Positions 1 through 10,925 of a stretch of 64,000 nucleotides of DNA are shown piece after piece. The first letter of the stretch is position 1. The number at the start of each line of letters is the position of its first letter. The notes beneath the pieces were generated by a model, which made no database searches, was not told where the DNA came from, and saw nothing but the letters and a program-made list of their open reading frames with translations. Origin of the DNA: Lanius collurio (lineage: Eukaryota; Chordata; Aves; Passeriformes; Laniidae); the NCBI GenBank assembly GCA_020086605.1, contig JACBWW010000038.1:6036782-6100781 (forward strand), in the 5' to 3' direction. A program made the translations under genes and the position numbers.

Positions 1-67
1 GATGAAAAGAAGTAACAACTGAAAATTTAATGGATATGTTATCTTTCCTTTCTGCTTTGATTTGTAG

Positions 68-147
68 CGAAGCTTCCTGGGCTGTGCAACTTTTAGAGTA
101 GTAGATCTGGTAAAGTCAAAGGAACAACAGTTGACCCTTACCCTCAG
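68..147 (+). CDS. INPP4B: INPP4B exon 1 of window: end of C2 domain
   Basis: The 80-base exon starts after a pyrimidine-rich tract ending tttgtag and ends at ctcag|gtaagt. It begins in phase 0 and reads RSFLGCATFRVVDLVKSKEQ and on to QLTLTL. Two bases of an Arg codon are left over and are completed by the next exon. The segment matches the final strands of the N-terminal C2 domain, which helps membrane and lipid binding in this family. It differs from mammals at several positions (for example FRVVDL), as expected for a bird orthologue. Exon numbering here is local to the window. Confidence 0.93.
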
Positions 148-214
148 GTAAGTGTTTCCATCTGTTGTAAATCGTGGTGAGTTAATAACCCTTGGCACTT
201 CTCATCCAAAGAAA

Positions 215-660
215 GTCAACAAAGATGGGGAAGGGTCTGGAGCACAAGTCACATGAGGAACGGCTGAGGGAGCTGGGAGTGTTTATCCTGGAAAAAAGGA
301 GGCTCAGTGGGGACCTTATCACCCTTTACAATTACCTGAAAGGAGGTGTTTGTGAGGTGGGGGGGATCCATCTCTTCTCCCAGGTGTCCTCAAGGAAGAG
401 GACAAGAGAAAAAGACCCAAGTTGTACCAGCTGAGGCTTAGATTGGATATCAGGAAAAAAATCTTCACATGAGGGGTTATCAAGCAGTGGAACAGGCTGC
501 CCAGGGAAGTAGGGGGGGTTCATCATCTCTGGAGGTATTTATAAGACATGTAGGTGTGGCCCTGAGGAACATGGTTTAATGATGGACTTGGCAGTGCTGT
601 ATTAATGGTTGGACTCAATGCTCATAAAGGTCTTTTCCAGTCTAAATAATTCTATGATTG
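215..660 (+). mobile_element. CR1 LINE, 5'-truncated 3' end
   Basis: This is the last part of a CR1 retrotransposon in sense orientation. It carries the usual decayed run of CR1 phrases: the aggaacggctgagggagctg region, then cagtggaacaggctgcccag near 485, then catctctggagg, then ggttggactcaatg. It ends in aattctatgattg, the short 3' repeat typical of CR1. Such copies are 5'-truncated and lack target-site duplications. The small ORFs here (192-434 and 332-526 minus) are remnants without function. Confidence 0.88.
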
Positions 661-1869
661 CTGCTTCACTGGCTTTAAACTCCATATTCCATCAGGTATA
701 TTAGAGGTTAACTTGAAGTGCTTCTAATTCTGCCATGCACAAATTCAAACTTAAACACCAAAATTAAATACCAACCCTATAAGCTGGAGCTTCACACGTG
801 GCAGGTAATTAGAAAGGTAATTTTATTGTATGACAGCCTGTGGCAGATTTGCAGGCAATTTGGCAGAGGGAATATTCTTTCAAAGTTTCCTTTAGAAAGG
901 AGTGTAAGATTCCCAGTTTTGTTTGCTGCATGTGGTTTAATCAGTTAACAGTGTATAGTTTGGTTTGGTTACGCATGTTGAAAGAAGGAGGGCCTAATTA
1001 TTATCCCATGTGAAAACGGTTGTGGTCTCCTGAACTCATTGTTGTATGCAGCCATACTGAAATTGAGGGGGGTTGTGATGTACAACTCCAACCAGTGACA
1101 GGGTGCAGAGCTGCAGGAGGGTCAGAGCCAATGTTCAAAACCTGGGCTGAACAGATACATCTTAAAGCTGTGCACTGAAGGAAGGAAAAAGAGTTTTAAC
1201 CCTGTTATTTTCTTGCATGGTTTAAGATAAATGAAGATACAAATCAGAACCTTTTGAAGGTTAGGAGCAACCTTTTAGGTGGTGATTTTCAGAATAAATT
1301 CATTGGACTTTTTGTAGTGCAGGGATTTTGTTGAGCTGATTATTGCAAGTGCAATGGAGGCTTATTTGGGATTACTGGGAAGGTACAGTTAAGCTTCACA
1401 GAGCAAGTGCTCAAACTCATCATGTGTCTACAAAGGCAACATTTGGGGGGGAAAGACACTATGAGTGGGAGAACTGAGATACTGGTGTGTATTGTGCCTG
1501 GGATATTGTACATAGGTGCTGTGGGAAAGTTATGTTACGTTTTTTACCCTGAGCACAGGAAGACAGCCTTAATTTGGTTTAAAGAGCAAATTATGACCCA
1601 TTCAGAGGTCATGCCACTGTGTCAAGGGCATTTTTTAGAAATGGAAACTTCTTGAAGTGTTTTGGTACCTGCCTTCCTATTTCAGTAAGAGTAGTTGCAT
1701 ATAAATGAGTATAGTTTACAGGGCAAAGTTAACAAAATACTTTGATTTTAATTTCTGCCAAACGTAGAAATTGCCACGCCTAACAAGGAGATAACTTTGT
1801 CTAACAAAAAAACCCTGTTAGATAAAATGTAAACTGACTGATCCCTATGGGAATTGAAGGCTACATAAA

Positions 1870-1916
1870 TGAATTCCTGCTTCATGATTGTAAGAATCTA
1901 TTCTTACAGGAATTCA
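1870..1916. repeat. Bulged inverted repeat
   Basis: Inner arms tgtaagaa (1889-1896) and ttcttaca (1901-1908) flank the 4-base loop tcta. Outer arms tgaattcc (1870-1877) and ggaattca (1909-1916) extend the stem. There is an 11-base bulge on the left side only. It could fold in DNA or in the pre-mRNA. Its role is unknown and chance is possible. Confidence 0.5.
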
Positions 1917-4900
1917 AGTTGTCTCTAGCTCTTTGGGATAAACTTTGCTCCTGTAACTGACACTGAGAATTTGATCTGAAGACTGCCTCCAACAGGTGGT
2001 ATAGTAATTGACAGAATGGAAAATTTCAGGACAGTTTCAGAGTAAGCATTTTGTATCTCACTCATCCAATTTGTAATCAAAAACTTAAGATGGGAAACTC
2101 ATAAGAAATATATGAAAAATTTAATTAATATTTTTAGTCTTGGTTGTCATATTTGTTCAGGTAGCACTAGAAGACAAATATACCAATTCAAATTAATTTG
2201 CAGATACATTAAATGATAGGGTTTAGTCAGATGGATTTCTTTTAAGAAAAAAATTCTAACCATTCAAATGTGAGATTGTTTTTTGATTATGACTATTCAG
2301 CAGCAGAAAGTCAGTAGAAATTATCCGTATTTCTTCAATGGCAACTTAACCAGAGCAGTCTACTAATTTAAGCTTGCTTTCCTCTAATCATTCTGAAGTA
2401 TTAGTACCTCTCAGGAGGATAAAGGATATATCAAGGGACTTTTCAGAGCGTGAAATTCTATTTAATTCTTGTTGATATTCTTTCGATATGAGTTTATCAG
2501 GGAGTGCCTGTGATTGAGATTCTTCTTTGTTAGATTTGAAGTAGAGATTTAAGGACCCGGAAATAGCTCTGTGGTGTACCCTGTAATTATTGGTGTAATT
2601 ATAAAGTCTAGTTAATTTTTAACTGAGTTTTCTTTTTGTTTTCATTTTATTTTTTTTTAGTTATTATGTCTTGCCATTGTCTTTCTGAGGTACAATGTAA
2701 CAATATAAAAGTGTTTTTCAAGGAATATTCTTGTCTTTTTTTTGTTATTTTGTGAAGAGCTAGCATGTGTCTACAATTTCTTACTGTTTACACACTGTGC
2801 TCTACTTTTCCCTTTTCCCACCATTTTACTCTAATAGTGATTAGGGACACAAGTTACAAAACCTCTACAAAAGGAGTTTTTATTCTGGTTGTCCTTTCTC
2901 CACCATAAAGGTTCCCTAAACTGGTGGCTGAGTGTTTCTGGTAGATCTATGCACATATAGCTAATCATCAAAACACAAAAAGGTCAATTTGTAGAATTAC
3001 TTCAGTGTACACAACTGAAGAGGAATTCAGTTACTAGAGATTTGGGATTGCAGTTTCCAATATGAAATTTATAAAAAGAGAGATGCTTTCTGTAGACTTG
3101 CATGTTTCATTTTGCAGTGATAATGCAATGTCACTTGATTCCAGCTTTCTCATACGTTTGTGATGATGAATGGGATAAAATGGGCTGTTGAATGAAACAA
3201 AAGTCTTTTTCAGTAGGAGAAGATTTCTTAATATTGACTATATGATATTGTGTGTCCAATTAAAAAAAAATAATGCATATTTTTTTCTTTCTAAAGGAGA
3301 GCTAGGTATATGGGCTGCTAATTTAGCAACAAAAGCTGATTTTTTTTTTTTAGTTGATTTAATTTAAAAGTTCAATTTGGAGGAACACTTTACCATACCC
3401 TTCTGTTAAGAACAGCATAATGTTTTGGCTTTTTGGTTTTTTTCCTTGGTTGAGCTCTATGGCTTTTTGCAAAGAGCTAGCAATCAGTACTTCCATTAGC
3501 CCCTTCCCCTGTGGTGGTAGTTTGCCTGTTCCCAGGAAGGCCCTCTTTAGCCTGGGCAATTTTTGTATGATTTCCACTTAGTTATGTGTAAGAAGCCGCA
3601 AAGGAAAAAGATGACAGTACTTTCTTGTGTTCTCTGCAAAAATAAGGTATGTCTGTCATGCTGCTCTTAAGAGACTGGACAAAAGTGTAGGTAGGGTACT
3701 TCAGTGTGAAACTGGGATGGTGTCATTTCCACTCAGATCCTTTGGCCCCTGTGAGCAGGAGCTCTACAGCAGGGGAGCTGAACAAACAACAGCTAGGACG
3801 GAGTGCATGAATTATACAGTTTATCTCAGAGGTGGTGCCTCTGCATGTCTGTCAATCATGTACTATACAGACTTTCTTCAGGCATGTGTCAGTGCTTAAG
3901 CTCTTGGGCAGTATCTATTTGTCTAGCTGTCTAATTTTAGTTGTTGTTTTTTCATTAATCTTGGACAGGACTGAACTTTCTTTAAATAAAGGAGATAAAC
4001 CTAGATATTTTTGGAAAAAAAGTGCTCTTAATTTCCCTCCCTCCTAACAGCTTGTAGTTCAGTGGTCAAGAAAACGTGTAACTGCACTTTAGTAGTAGTA
4101 ATATTCACAAAATTTAACTAACTAGAGAGAATTGGAAAGCAGCACAGTGATTTCTGAAGTCATTTATGTACTTAGCATAACTTCCCTAGAAAATGATGAC
4201 TATAAAATACTATATATTTTGCTGCTTTTCCCTATTAAAATTCAATAGAAATTTTTCTACAAATAGTTTTATTTGGTCTCCATTCTGAAATTGTTTCTTG
4301 GCTGCTTCATGTTGTGCCATCCACCCCAGGAAGCTGGTGAACAGCAGCTTGGCTTTATAAGTCAGGCAAATCTCCAATAAAGCTGAGATGAAACTTGTTC
4401 TGACATGAAGCTTAATCAACTGTACATTGAAATAATGAAAAAAGAAGGAACTGAGCATTGCAAAACTTTGTTTATTTACCTTAGAATGCAACAGAGTGTT
4501 ATTTACAGTGGACTTGTTTAAAACTAGTATTGATTGTTGTTAAAAGCTTCATTGTGAATTCCCAGAATAAACATTTTTGTGCAAGTACAATACTTTCGTG
4601 CTTGGATATATAAAAATATATTATACAAGTGGAGAAATTAATTTTATGACAATCTGTAAGTTAGTCTGTGCTAATTGTATTTATTGTGTATTATGCATTG
4701 GAGAAAGGGGCTGTCTGCTAGACTCAGTCATACAGTCTGTTTTTCAGCTAGTCTTTTATAATTAACACAGCCATTCAAACATGCAGTCTGCTTCCTTTTC
4801 TCTTTGTGTTTTTGATTTTTTTTTTTTGGACGAAAGGTGTATGGCCATGGGAAGCAATTAGCAGGCCTAAATTTGCATATTCAACATAGTAATGAGACTT

Positions 4901-7002
4901 GATGAGATCAGCATTAGAGGCAAATGACTGCTGTTCTCAGTCCATCTAGCTCACTTACTTTTCCATCACTAACTGGTTACCTTCTTCCTCTCTGGATGCC
5001 TTGGCCAACATTTTATGGCCAGAAGTAACAAGGAGGCACAAATTCCTGCTGCTCATGATGTTACTGACTATCTCCTTCCCTCACATTTGAGGAAACTGAT
5101 ATTGACCCGGGGATCCTTAAGGACTTGATAGAGAAATCTATTTCAAGTACAGGTGCTCTGTCAACAGGTATCAGATGATTACTGCTCCTTGCCCCAGGGT
5201 GCTTAAAAAAATCAGCAATTTTCCAGCTCCGTAAGCTGGCTGGATTCTGTGCCGTGTATGGGCTTCTTACATTGATATTGATTTTAATCTTTATGCAGTA
5301 TCCCCCATCCTAACTTGCCCTATGCAGGTGGTCAAGGTGCACTCCTTTGTTCTGTGGGGATATAGTGTCTCTTGTCTCATGACTGGGAGAAATTTGATGC
5401 AGGCACCATCTTCACCATGTGGGTGCAGAGTGCCCTTCTCAGCTTTACTAAACATCAGCAAATAAGCTGATTCCATCTTAATGCATCATGAAGTATTCTA
5501 AAATCCATCAACTATTTCTCTGATGTTCTGTTGAGCAGTGTGTATGTGTAAGATTCTCTTCACATCTGTGCAGGCAAATGACACAAGGTGTGTACATACA
5601 TATCTGTGTGCGCTCAATACTGTTTGTGCAAAGAAAATTACACAGGTTTTTTATCCTATTGAAGTATGATCACTAAGGGGTTTTTTTTATTTTTCCCACT
5701 GCATCACTTCTGTTTCTCCCTTTTAATTTTCTTTCAAGTGAAATGTTAATCTCATGGCATTGCTGGAAAGTCAGAAATGCCTGACATGTCTATTTGAAAG
5801 CTGTCATGCACTGCTTGTGTTTTAAAACCACAGTCTGACACTGCTCACAGCAGTTTTACCCTGGACATTTATAGAGCTTTTTGTTGATTTGTATGCCTGT
5901 AGCATTCAAAAGATACTTTGATTTGGGGATTTGTTGGTTTTGTTGTTGTTGGCTTTTTTTGTTAAATTGTGTTTTCATATTTCTCTGTGGGAAGATAAGA
6001 ACTGGAGGAAGAAGTACAACTACGATGCAACAAGTCTTGCTGTTTAGTTTTATTGTGTTGCATTACCTTCTCTGGCAGGTAATGCATGTTCCAGATTGTA
6101 ATATTGCATATGTATTAGACGAGAACAGGAGAGATTTTGACAAGAAAATAATAATAATTAAAAAAAAAAAAGTAAAAGTCAAGTTAGATCAATCATTGTT
6201 TTTAAACCTGTACAAAATACATATTACTCCTCATGCAGGAAAAAATGCAGTGCTCACTGCTATACTGAGGCCAAACTTTTAATAACAATGGCAAGGGGAA
6301 TATTTAGCATTCTAAAGAACAAGAGACAAGGACTGCAAAAGTATAACTAGCATTTCCATTTCCATTTTATTTTACTGGAGAAACAGGCCTTGTGGGCTTG
6401 GATCAGTTCGTTCGCTTGACACTTTGATGAGAACACCTTAAGCTGTTGAAAAATGTTCAATCTTATAACCACACACTTTGGTTTTTAAAGATATATGTGA
6501 TTTGCTGGCAATAATGTATTCCCTTTCTGCTTGGGAAGGCTGTAGTGCCGAGTTTGGGTGCCAGTTTGACATGAGAAGGAGAAAAGAGGTGAAGTCAAAC
6601 CACCAGGCTGGGACAACTCAGGGGAAAGTTCTTCATTCAGAAGGCACTTAAGTTGTTCCCATGCATTTCAAAATTATTATGTATTTCCACTCATAAGTAC
6701 CATTTGGACACTGAATCCTTATTACTTTCCTTCTGTATACTTTGTTAATTAACATAGGCTTCTTCAATTGCAAAACTGTCTGGAACTAGTTCATTTTTAA
6801 TTGTTCCTTTACTGTCAGTAATTTATTCGCCTTAGAGCAAATGAAGTTTTGCACATGTAAAATATGAAGAATTATGTTTATTTTGCAAGGTTTTATAGAA
6901 CACCAGATTTGTATAGTTCCAAGATAAGTATATTCTACTGAGCCTAATTGTTAGAAACCAAAATAACTATTTAAATTGGAAGCTTTTTTGCGATTTTACT
7001 GT

Positions 7003-7080
7003 AGGAGTTGGACTCGATGATTTTAATGGGCCCCTTCCAACCCAGCATATTCTGTAATTCTGTGATTTTATGATTTTATG
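7003..7080 (+). mobile_element. CR1 LINE 3' tail fragment
   Basis: The sequence ggagttggactcgatgattt, then gggccccttccaaccc, then repeated tgattttatg units, is the extreme 3' end of a sense-oriented CR1. It is only about 80 bases long, so it is severely 5'-truncated. Confidence 0.85.
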
Positions 7081-7788
7081 ACATTGAACTTTTCTATGTA
7101 TACTTTTTTCCTCATTCATCACTCTTTCATTTTCTCTTCTCAGATTATACACAGTATTGCCCCAAATACATTTGGTTTTTTTCTCCTTCCACACTGTGTT
7201 TTTGTAATTCTGCTGAACCTACTCTCATCATTTCCTTTTGCCTGTTTTTGCTTGGTGCCTGTTGTTACTCTTCCCTCATTATTATGAAATGGTCTATTAC
7301 TCTTCTTTCCTTCCTTTTAAAAAATCCAGCTGTTCAGAATAAGCCAGTGGAGATAGACTGTGCCATTAGCCTTGGTGCTGTGCTGGGAGTGAAAGCTGAA
7401 AAAACATTAGGTATCTTTCTGGAGTTTAAACACTTATCTCGTCTAAAAGGTAGTCAGTGATACTCTTTTCATGGTGACGTACATCTGAATTGCTATTTGT
7501 TTTTGATTAATTGGAAGCAAACTATTTATGGAGATGATAATAAAGGAATTCACCTGGAACTGTACTACCATTCCTATGTAGTTCAAGAAATAGGATGGAT
7601 TCTGAATAATTACTCTGTGAAGGGATTACAAAAGGAAAAGTAATATTCAAATTAGTTTTGTTGTTTTGGTTTTGCAGGGGTTTTATTAATACACTGAGTA
7701 CATCCTTTCTTTGAAGACTGCTAGGAAACAAAGCCATGCACTTTGCAGTGGGATTGCAGGTTCTAAGTGGAATATTAATGCAGTACTA

Positions 7789-8420
7789 TAAAGTTGTTAT
7801 TTTTGGGTTCGGGGGTTTCCCCCCGGCCCGGGCTGGATGGGGTCAGAGGCTCGGACCCAAGAAGCCGTAGCGAACCCAGAGAGGTGATCCCGTGAGGAAC
7901 CGTCTCCCAGGGGGTCGTGGCTTCTCTCAGCCGTCGGCCGGGGGTGCCTGCAGAGGATGCCTGGCTCAGCAGGCCATCAGCTCTTAGTGCAGTGATTTCA
8001 GCTTGGCTCTGCAAGGCAGAAACCCCCTTTGGCCAGGCCCGGATAGAGAGAGGAGAGGACTCGGCTGGTGGTTCCGCAGAAGCAGCTTTATTCTTCCATC
8101 TTCCACGAAGGGGTGACCAGAGACGAATCCTCCCCGACTCGGGGCATAGGGGTCTCTTTTATGGGGTACAGAGGTGGGCGTACAAGGGTAAGAAACCAAT
8201 GGGTATTAGGGTATTTTACATACAGTTTCCTAGAGGATCTTAGATCTATCTTTTCTAACTAAAAAGGCTCTTTGTTTCCCCCAGAGGGGCCTGGAGGGGG
8301 ATAGTGCTGCCTCCTTATCTCCAGGCCTCCCTGTCAGGGCAGGGGCCTGTCAGACCCCACGCCTGGAGATGTTGCAGCTGTCTTTATCTAAACAAGACCG
8401 GGGCCTGTCAAACCCCTACA
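7789..8420 (-). mobile_element. Solo LTR, CpG-rich, antisense to INPP4B
   Basis: A sharply GC- and CpG-rich block sits in AT-rich intron. Read on the minus strand it begins TGTAGGGG. It then has a TATA-like CCCCATAAAA (complement of 8157-8166) and, about 70 bases on, AATAAA (complement of 8087-8092). That order fits the U3, R and U5 parts of an LTR. The hexamer gtacta flanks both sides (7783-7788 and 8421-8426), which suggests a 6-base target duplication as in many beta/ERVK-type integrations. The 3' terminus then ends in TTTA rather than the usual CA, so the left edge is uncertain by a few bases. No internal retroviral sequence is attached. Confidence 0.75.
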
Positions 8421-8739
8421 GTACTACAGCCCTTTATCCAATGGTCCACAAACAGGATAAGGTCTAGAATGAACACTTGGCAGCGTTCATGGATTCATGA
8501 AATGATTCATGATTCATTTATAGCACTTACTCATCCGCAGTTTTGTGATGAAAACTTTCATTGCCCTAAAGAAGTTGCCTCATTGTCAACATTTGGTTTT
8601 TGATTGTAAGTAACCAATTCAGTACAGGTGATTGCAGCTGTACAAAATGGAGAGGGAACTAAATATTTACTGACAATATTTTAATTGAAAGAATTTGATG
8701 CTGCAAGTGACCCAGTGTCATGGGTTGTTTTTTCTCCAG

Positions 8740-8851
8740 AACATCTGATGGTGGAAAGACAGTTGGTACCATTGAAGTCAATCTTGTGAAGATGGGAGAG
8801 CTGGAGGAGGGGGAAACAGACCACATCACAGCAGATACCCAGGATCAAAAG
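8740..8851 (+). CDS. INPP4B: INPP4B exon 2 of window
   Basis: The exon starts after tttctccag. Its first base completes an Arg codon, and it runs 37 codons to end on Lys in phase 0 before gtagaaac. It reads [20 protein letters not shown], then an acidic run ([12 protein letters not shown]) to QDQK. In mammals this is the segment just after the C2 core. The donor GTAGAA departs from the GTAAGT consensus and is the weakest of the set, so some skipping is conceivable. Skipping 112 bases would shift the frame. Confidence 0.94.
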
Positions 8852-10852
8852 GTAGAAACTCAGTTTATTGCACAAAGTTAATTAGAATGATCAGTTGTAC
8901 CAGATGTCTAAAATACTAATTACCAAATTGGGTTAAAGACTTAAAACAAAATTTCCAGAGAAAGTAATATTTACACTTACCTCCTTCAACTTAACAAAAA
9001 AAAAAAACCTCATGAAAATGTACAGAGTAATATTCTAACGTGTTTCCTAGTCCCTTTCCTTCTTTAAGAAAAAAATAGCTTATTTTTATTTCAACTGAAT
9101 GTATTTGATCACTTCTAATCAAAAAACTGTCCAGAGAGAGATGCCATAAATACAGCTTCTTTTTTCCTTGGATGGCTACTCTGCTTTCTGCCCTTGAAGT
9201 CCAGTTCATGTTGATTTTTATGCACAATCTGTGCCCACAATACTGAAAAGCTGGGAAGAATGACAGACAGGCGAGCCAAAGAAGAAGTGAATTCCCTTGC
9301 AGAGGGGCAGGTTCAGCTGCATTTCATGGGAGCACACAATTTTTTCAGCCCTGATACGATGGGTTACTGCTTAACACTGTGGTGTATTCTGTTCTTCATG
9401 GAAAAAAAAAAGTAGATATTGATAGAGGGAATGCAGCCTTCTTTCTTTGGAAGTAGCATATAAAACTGTATTTTTTGAGAAAATGACATTATTTTCAATA
9501 TCTTTTCTGCTCAGCCAAACCAGTCTCTTCTTGGGTCAAATTCTGAGGGTAGATTTTACACTTTATTTTCACCATTTATCTCAAAGGACTTCAATGCCTT
9601 TTTAAAACAGTAGATGAGTGGGACCAGTTCCAAGAAGCTAACAAATGCTGTGAAATCTTTCTGATTTTGAACTGTAAAATTTGCACAAGATAGGCAACAT
9701 GAGGGTTTTTTTCAGCCTTCTCTTTCATTTTGCTTTTCTTCCATTTCAAAATGTGGAATGAGATGCCTTGCAATTATTTGACATGTAATTAATGAGCTGT
9801 GTCTGGGGGAGACAGAAGGGTTTAGTAGCATCTTTCTAGGGGTTTCTAACACTAGTAAAGAAAGACCAGCCTTGTGATGTATTTTCTGTGGTCTTTAAAG
9901 GAGTCCTCAATTTCTACAAATTAGTTGCAGCACAGTCTTGGTTTATATGTTATAGTGAGGATGCAATTGTGAGAATGTAGAGTTACTGAATTACTTCAAA
10001 TAAATAACTTCTGAATTGGGTTTTCTCACTTTCAGATAAACTATGTGCAGGAATTTCTCATGGAAGAGGAAGATGATAGTTAAATTTATTTTCAGATATC
10101 AACTGGTAGAGAGTAAATCATGTCTTGCTCTCTGTCTTAGGTTTTCCAACTGAACTTCTAGAAACTGGGGAACAGAGCTCCCTATCACCTTTAGAGACTC
10201 TCTTTTGTTTACTAGCTGGGGATAGGAGGAGCATTAAATATACACTTCATACTACATTTAACACAGGTGTACACTGATTGATTTTTCCATAAACTTTTTA
10301 TACTTTCATGCACTAATCTTAGCAAAGAAATATTTCAGTTCACTTGTATAACAAATTACTTCAATCACAAACTGCGAGCACATTTTAAAGACTTTTATGT
10401 GCTTCTTACTTTTCCCTTGTTTAAAAATTAATGAAGTGTTTTCTTGCACTGTGCATGTGAAAACTGCTTTGCCTAAAGAAACCTCTTTGAAAGCACAAAA
10501 CTCGTCAAAATTTTTTTAAACTAAAGTGCCTTATTCTTAAAAATATAGCAAAACTTACTTATTAAGCTAAACTATTAATATCTGTCAACCCTTCTGCCAC
10601 TATACTGCTAGGAAACCTTTCTGTTTTATTATGGAACAGCTTATTATATTTTGTCATTTTCTTGGCTATAATTCTGATTGTGTTACAGTATCCTTGGAAC
10701 AGAAATATAAAGAAAAAAATGTAGATTATAATTAGGGCTTCGGAAGTTTATCTTATTGCCAGTGAAGGTTTTCTGGCTACTTTTAATAAACTGCCATGGA
10801 TTTATTTCAGACCCCTGAATGTGTCACATTTGTTGTTGCATTTCTTTTGCAG
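8852..10852 (+). other. Intron 2 of window
   Basis: This is a 2.0 kb AT-rich intron. I see no transposon, RNA gene or other exon in it. A second usable acceptor, ttatttcag, ends at 10810, 42 bases before the one assigned. Confidence 0.85.
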
Positions 10853-10925
10853 TGTGCATTGGTTCGTGAGTGTACAGCCACTGAAGGCATAAGTGGGAAA
10901 GACAACCTACCTTCCTTAAATGCAG
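10853..10925 (+). CDS. INPP4B: INPP4B exon 3 of window
   Basis: The 73-base exon follows tttcttttgcag and ends aatgcag|gtaagaa. It reads CALVRECTATEGISGKDNLP then SLNA, with one base left for the next codon (Val). The preceding K|C junction matches the known protein, so the acceptor at 10852 is preferred to the one at 10810. Using the earlier acceptor would add 14 in-frame residues rich in Val, Phe and Leu, which the mammalian protein lacks. The segment links the C2 domain to the central region. Confidence 0.93.

Larger units (their letters stand above)
148..8739 (+). other. Intron 1 of window
   Basis: This 8.6 kb intron holds a CR1 3' end (about 215-660), a CR1 tail fragment (about 7003-7080) and a CpG-rich solo LTR (7789-8420, minus). 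A bulged inverted repeat lies at 1870-1916. The rest (about 660-7000 and 8430-8739) is AT-rich, with scattered poly-T runs. I recognise no coding sequence or RNA gene in it; the short ORFs show no codon bias or motif. Confidence 0.85.

Noticed and set aside
5881..6282. 133-codon plus-strand ORF with a hydrophobic start
   Set aside because: It contains an A-run encoding Lys repeats and shows no codon bias or known domain. It is consistent with chance in AT-rich intron.
10811..10852. Treating these 42 bases as constitutive coding sequence of exon 3
   Set aside because: The open frame runs through them, but the known protein joins K to CALV directly and the second acceptor has the stronger pyrimidine tract.
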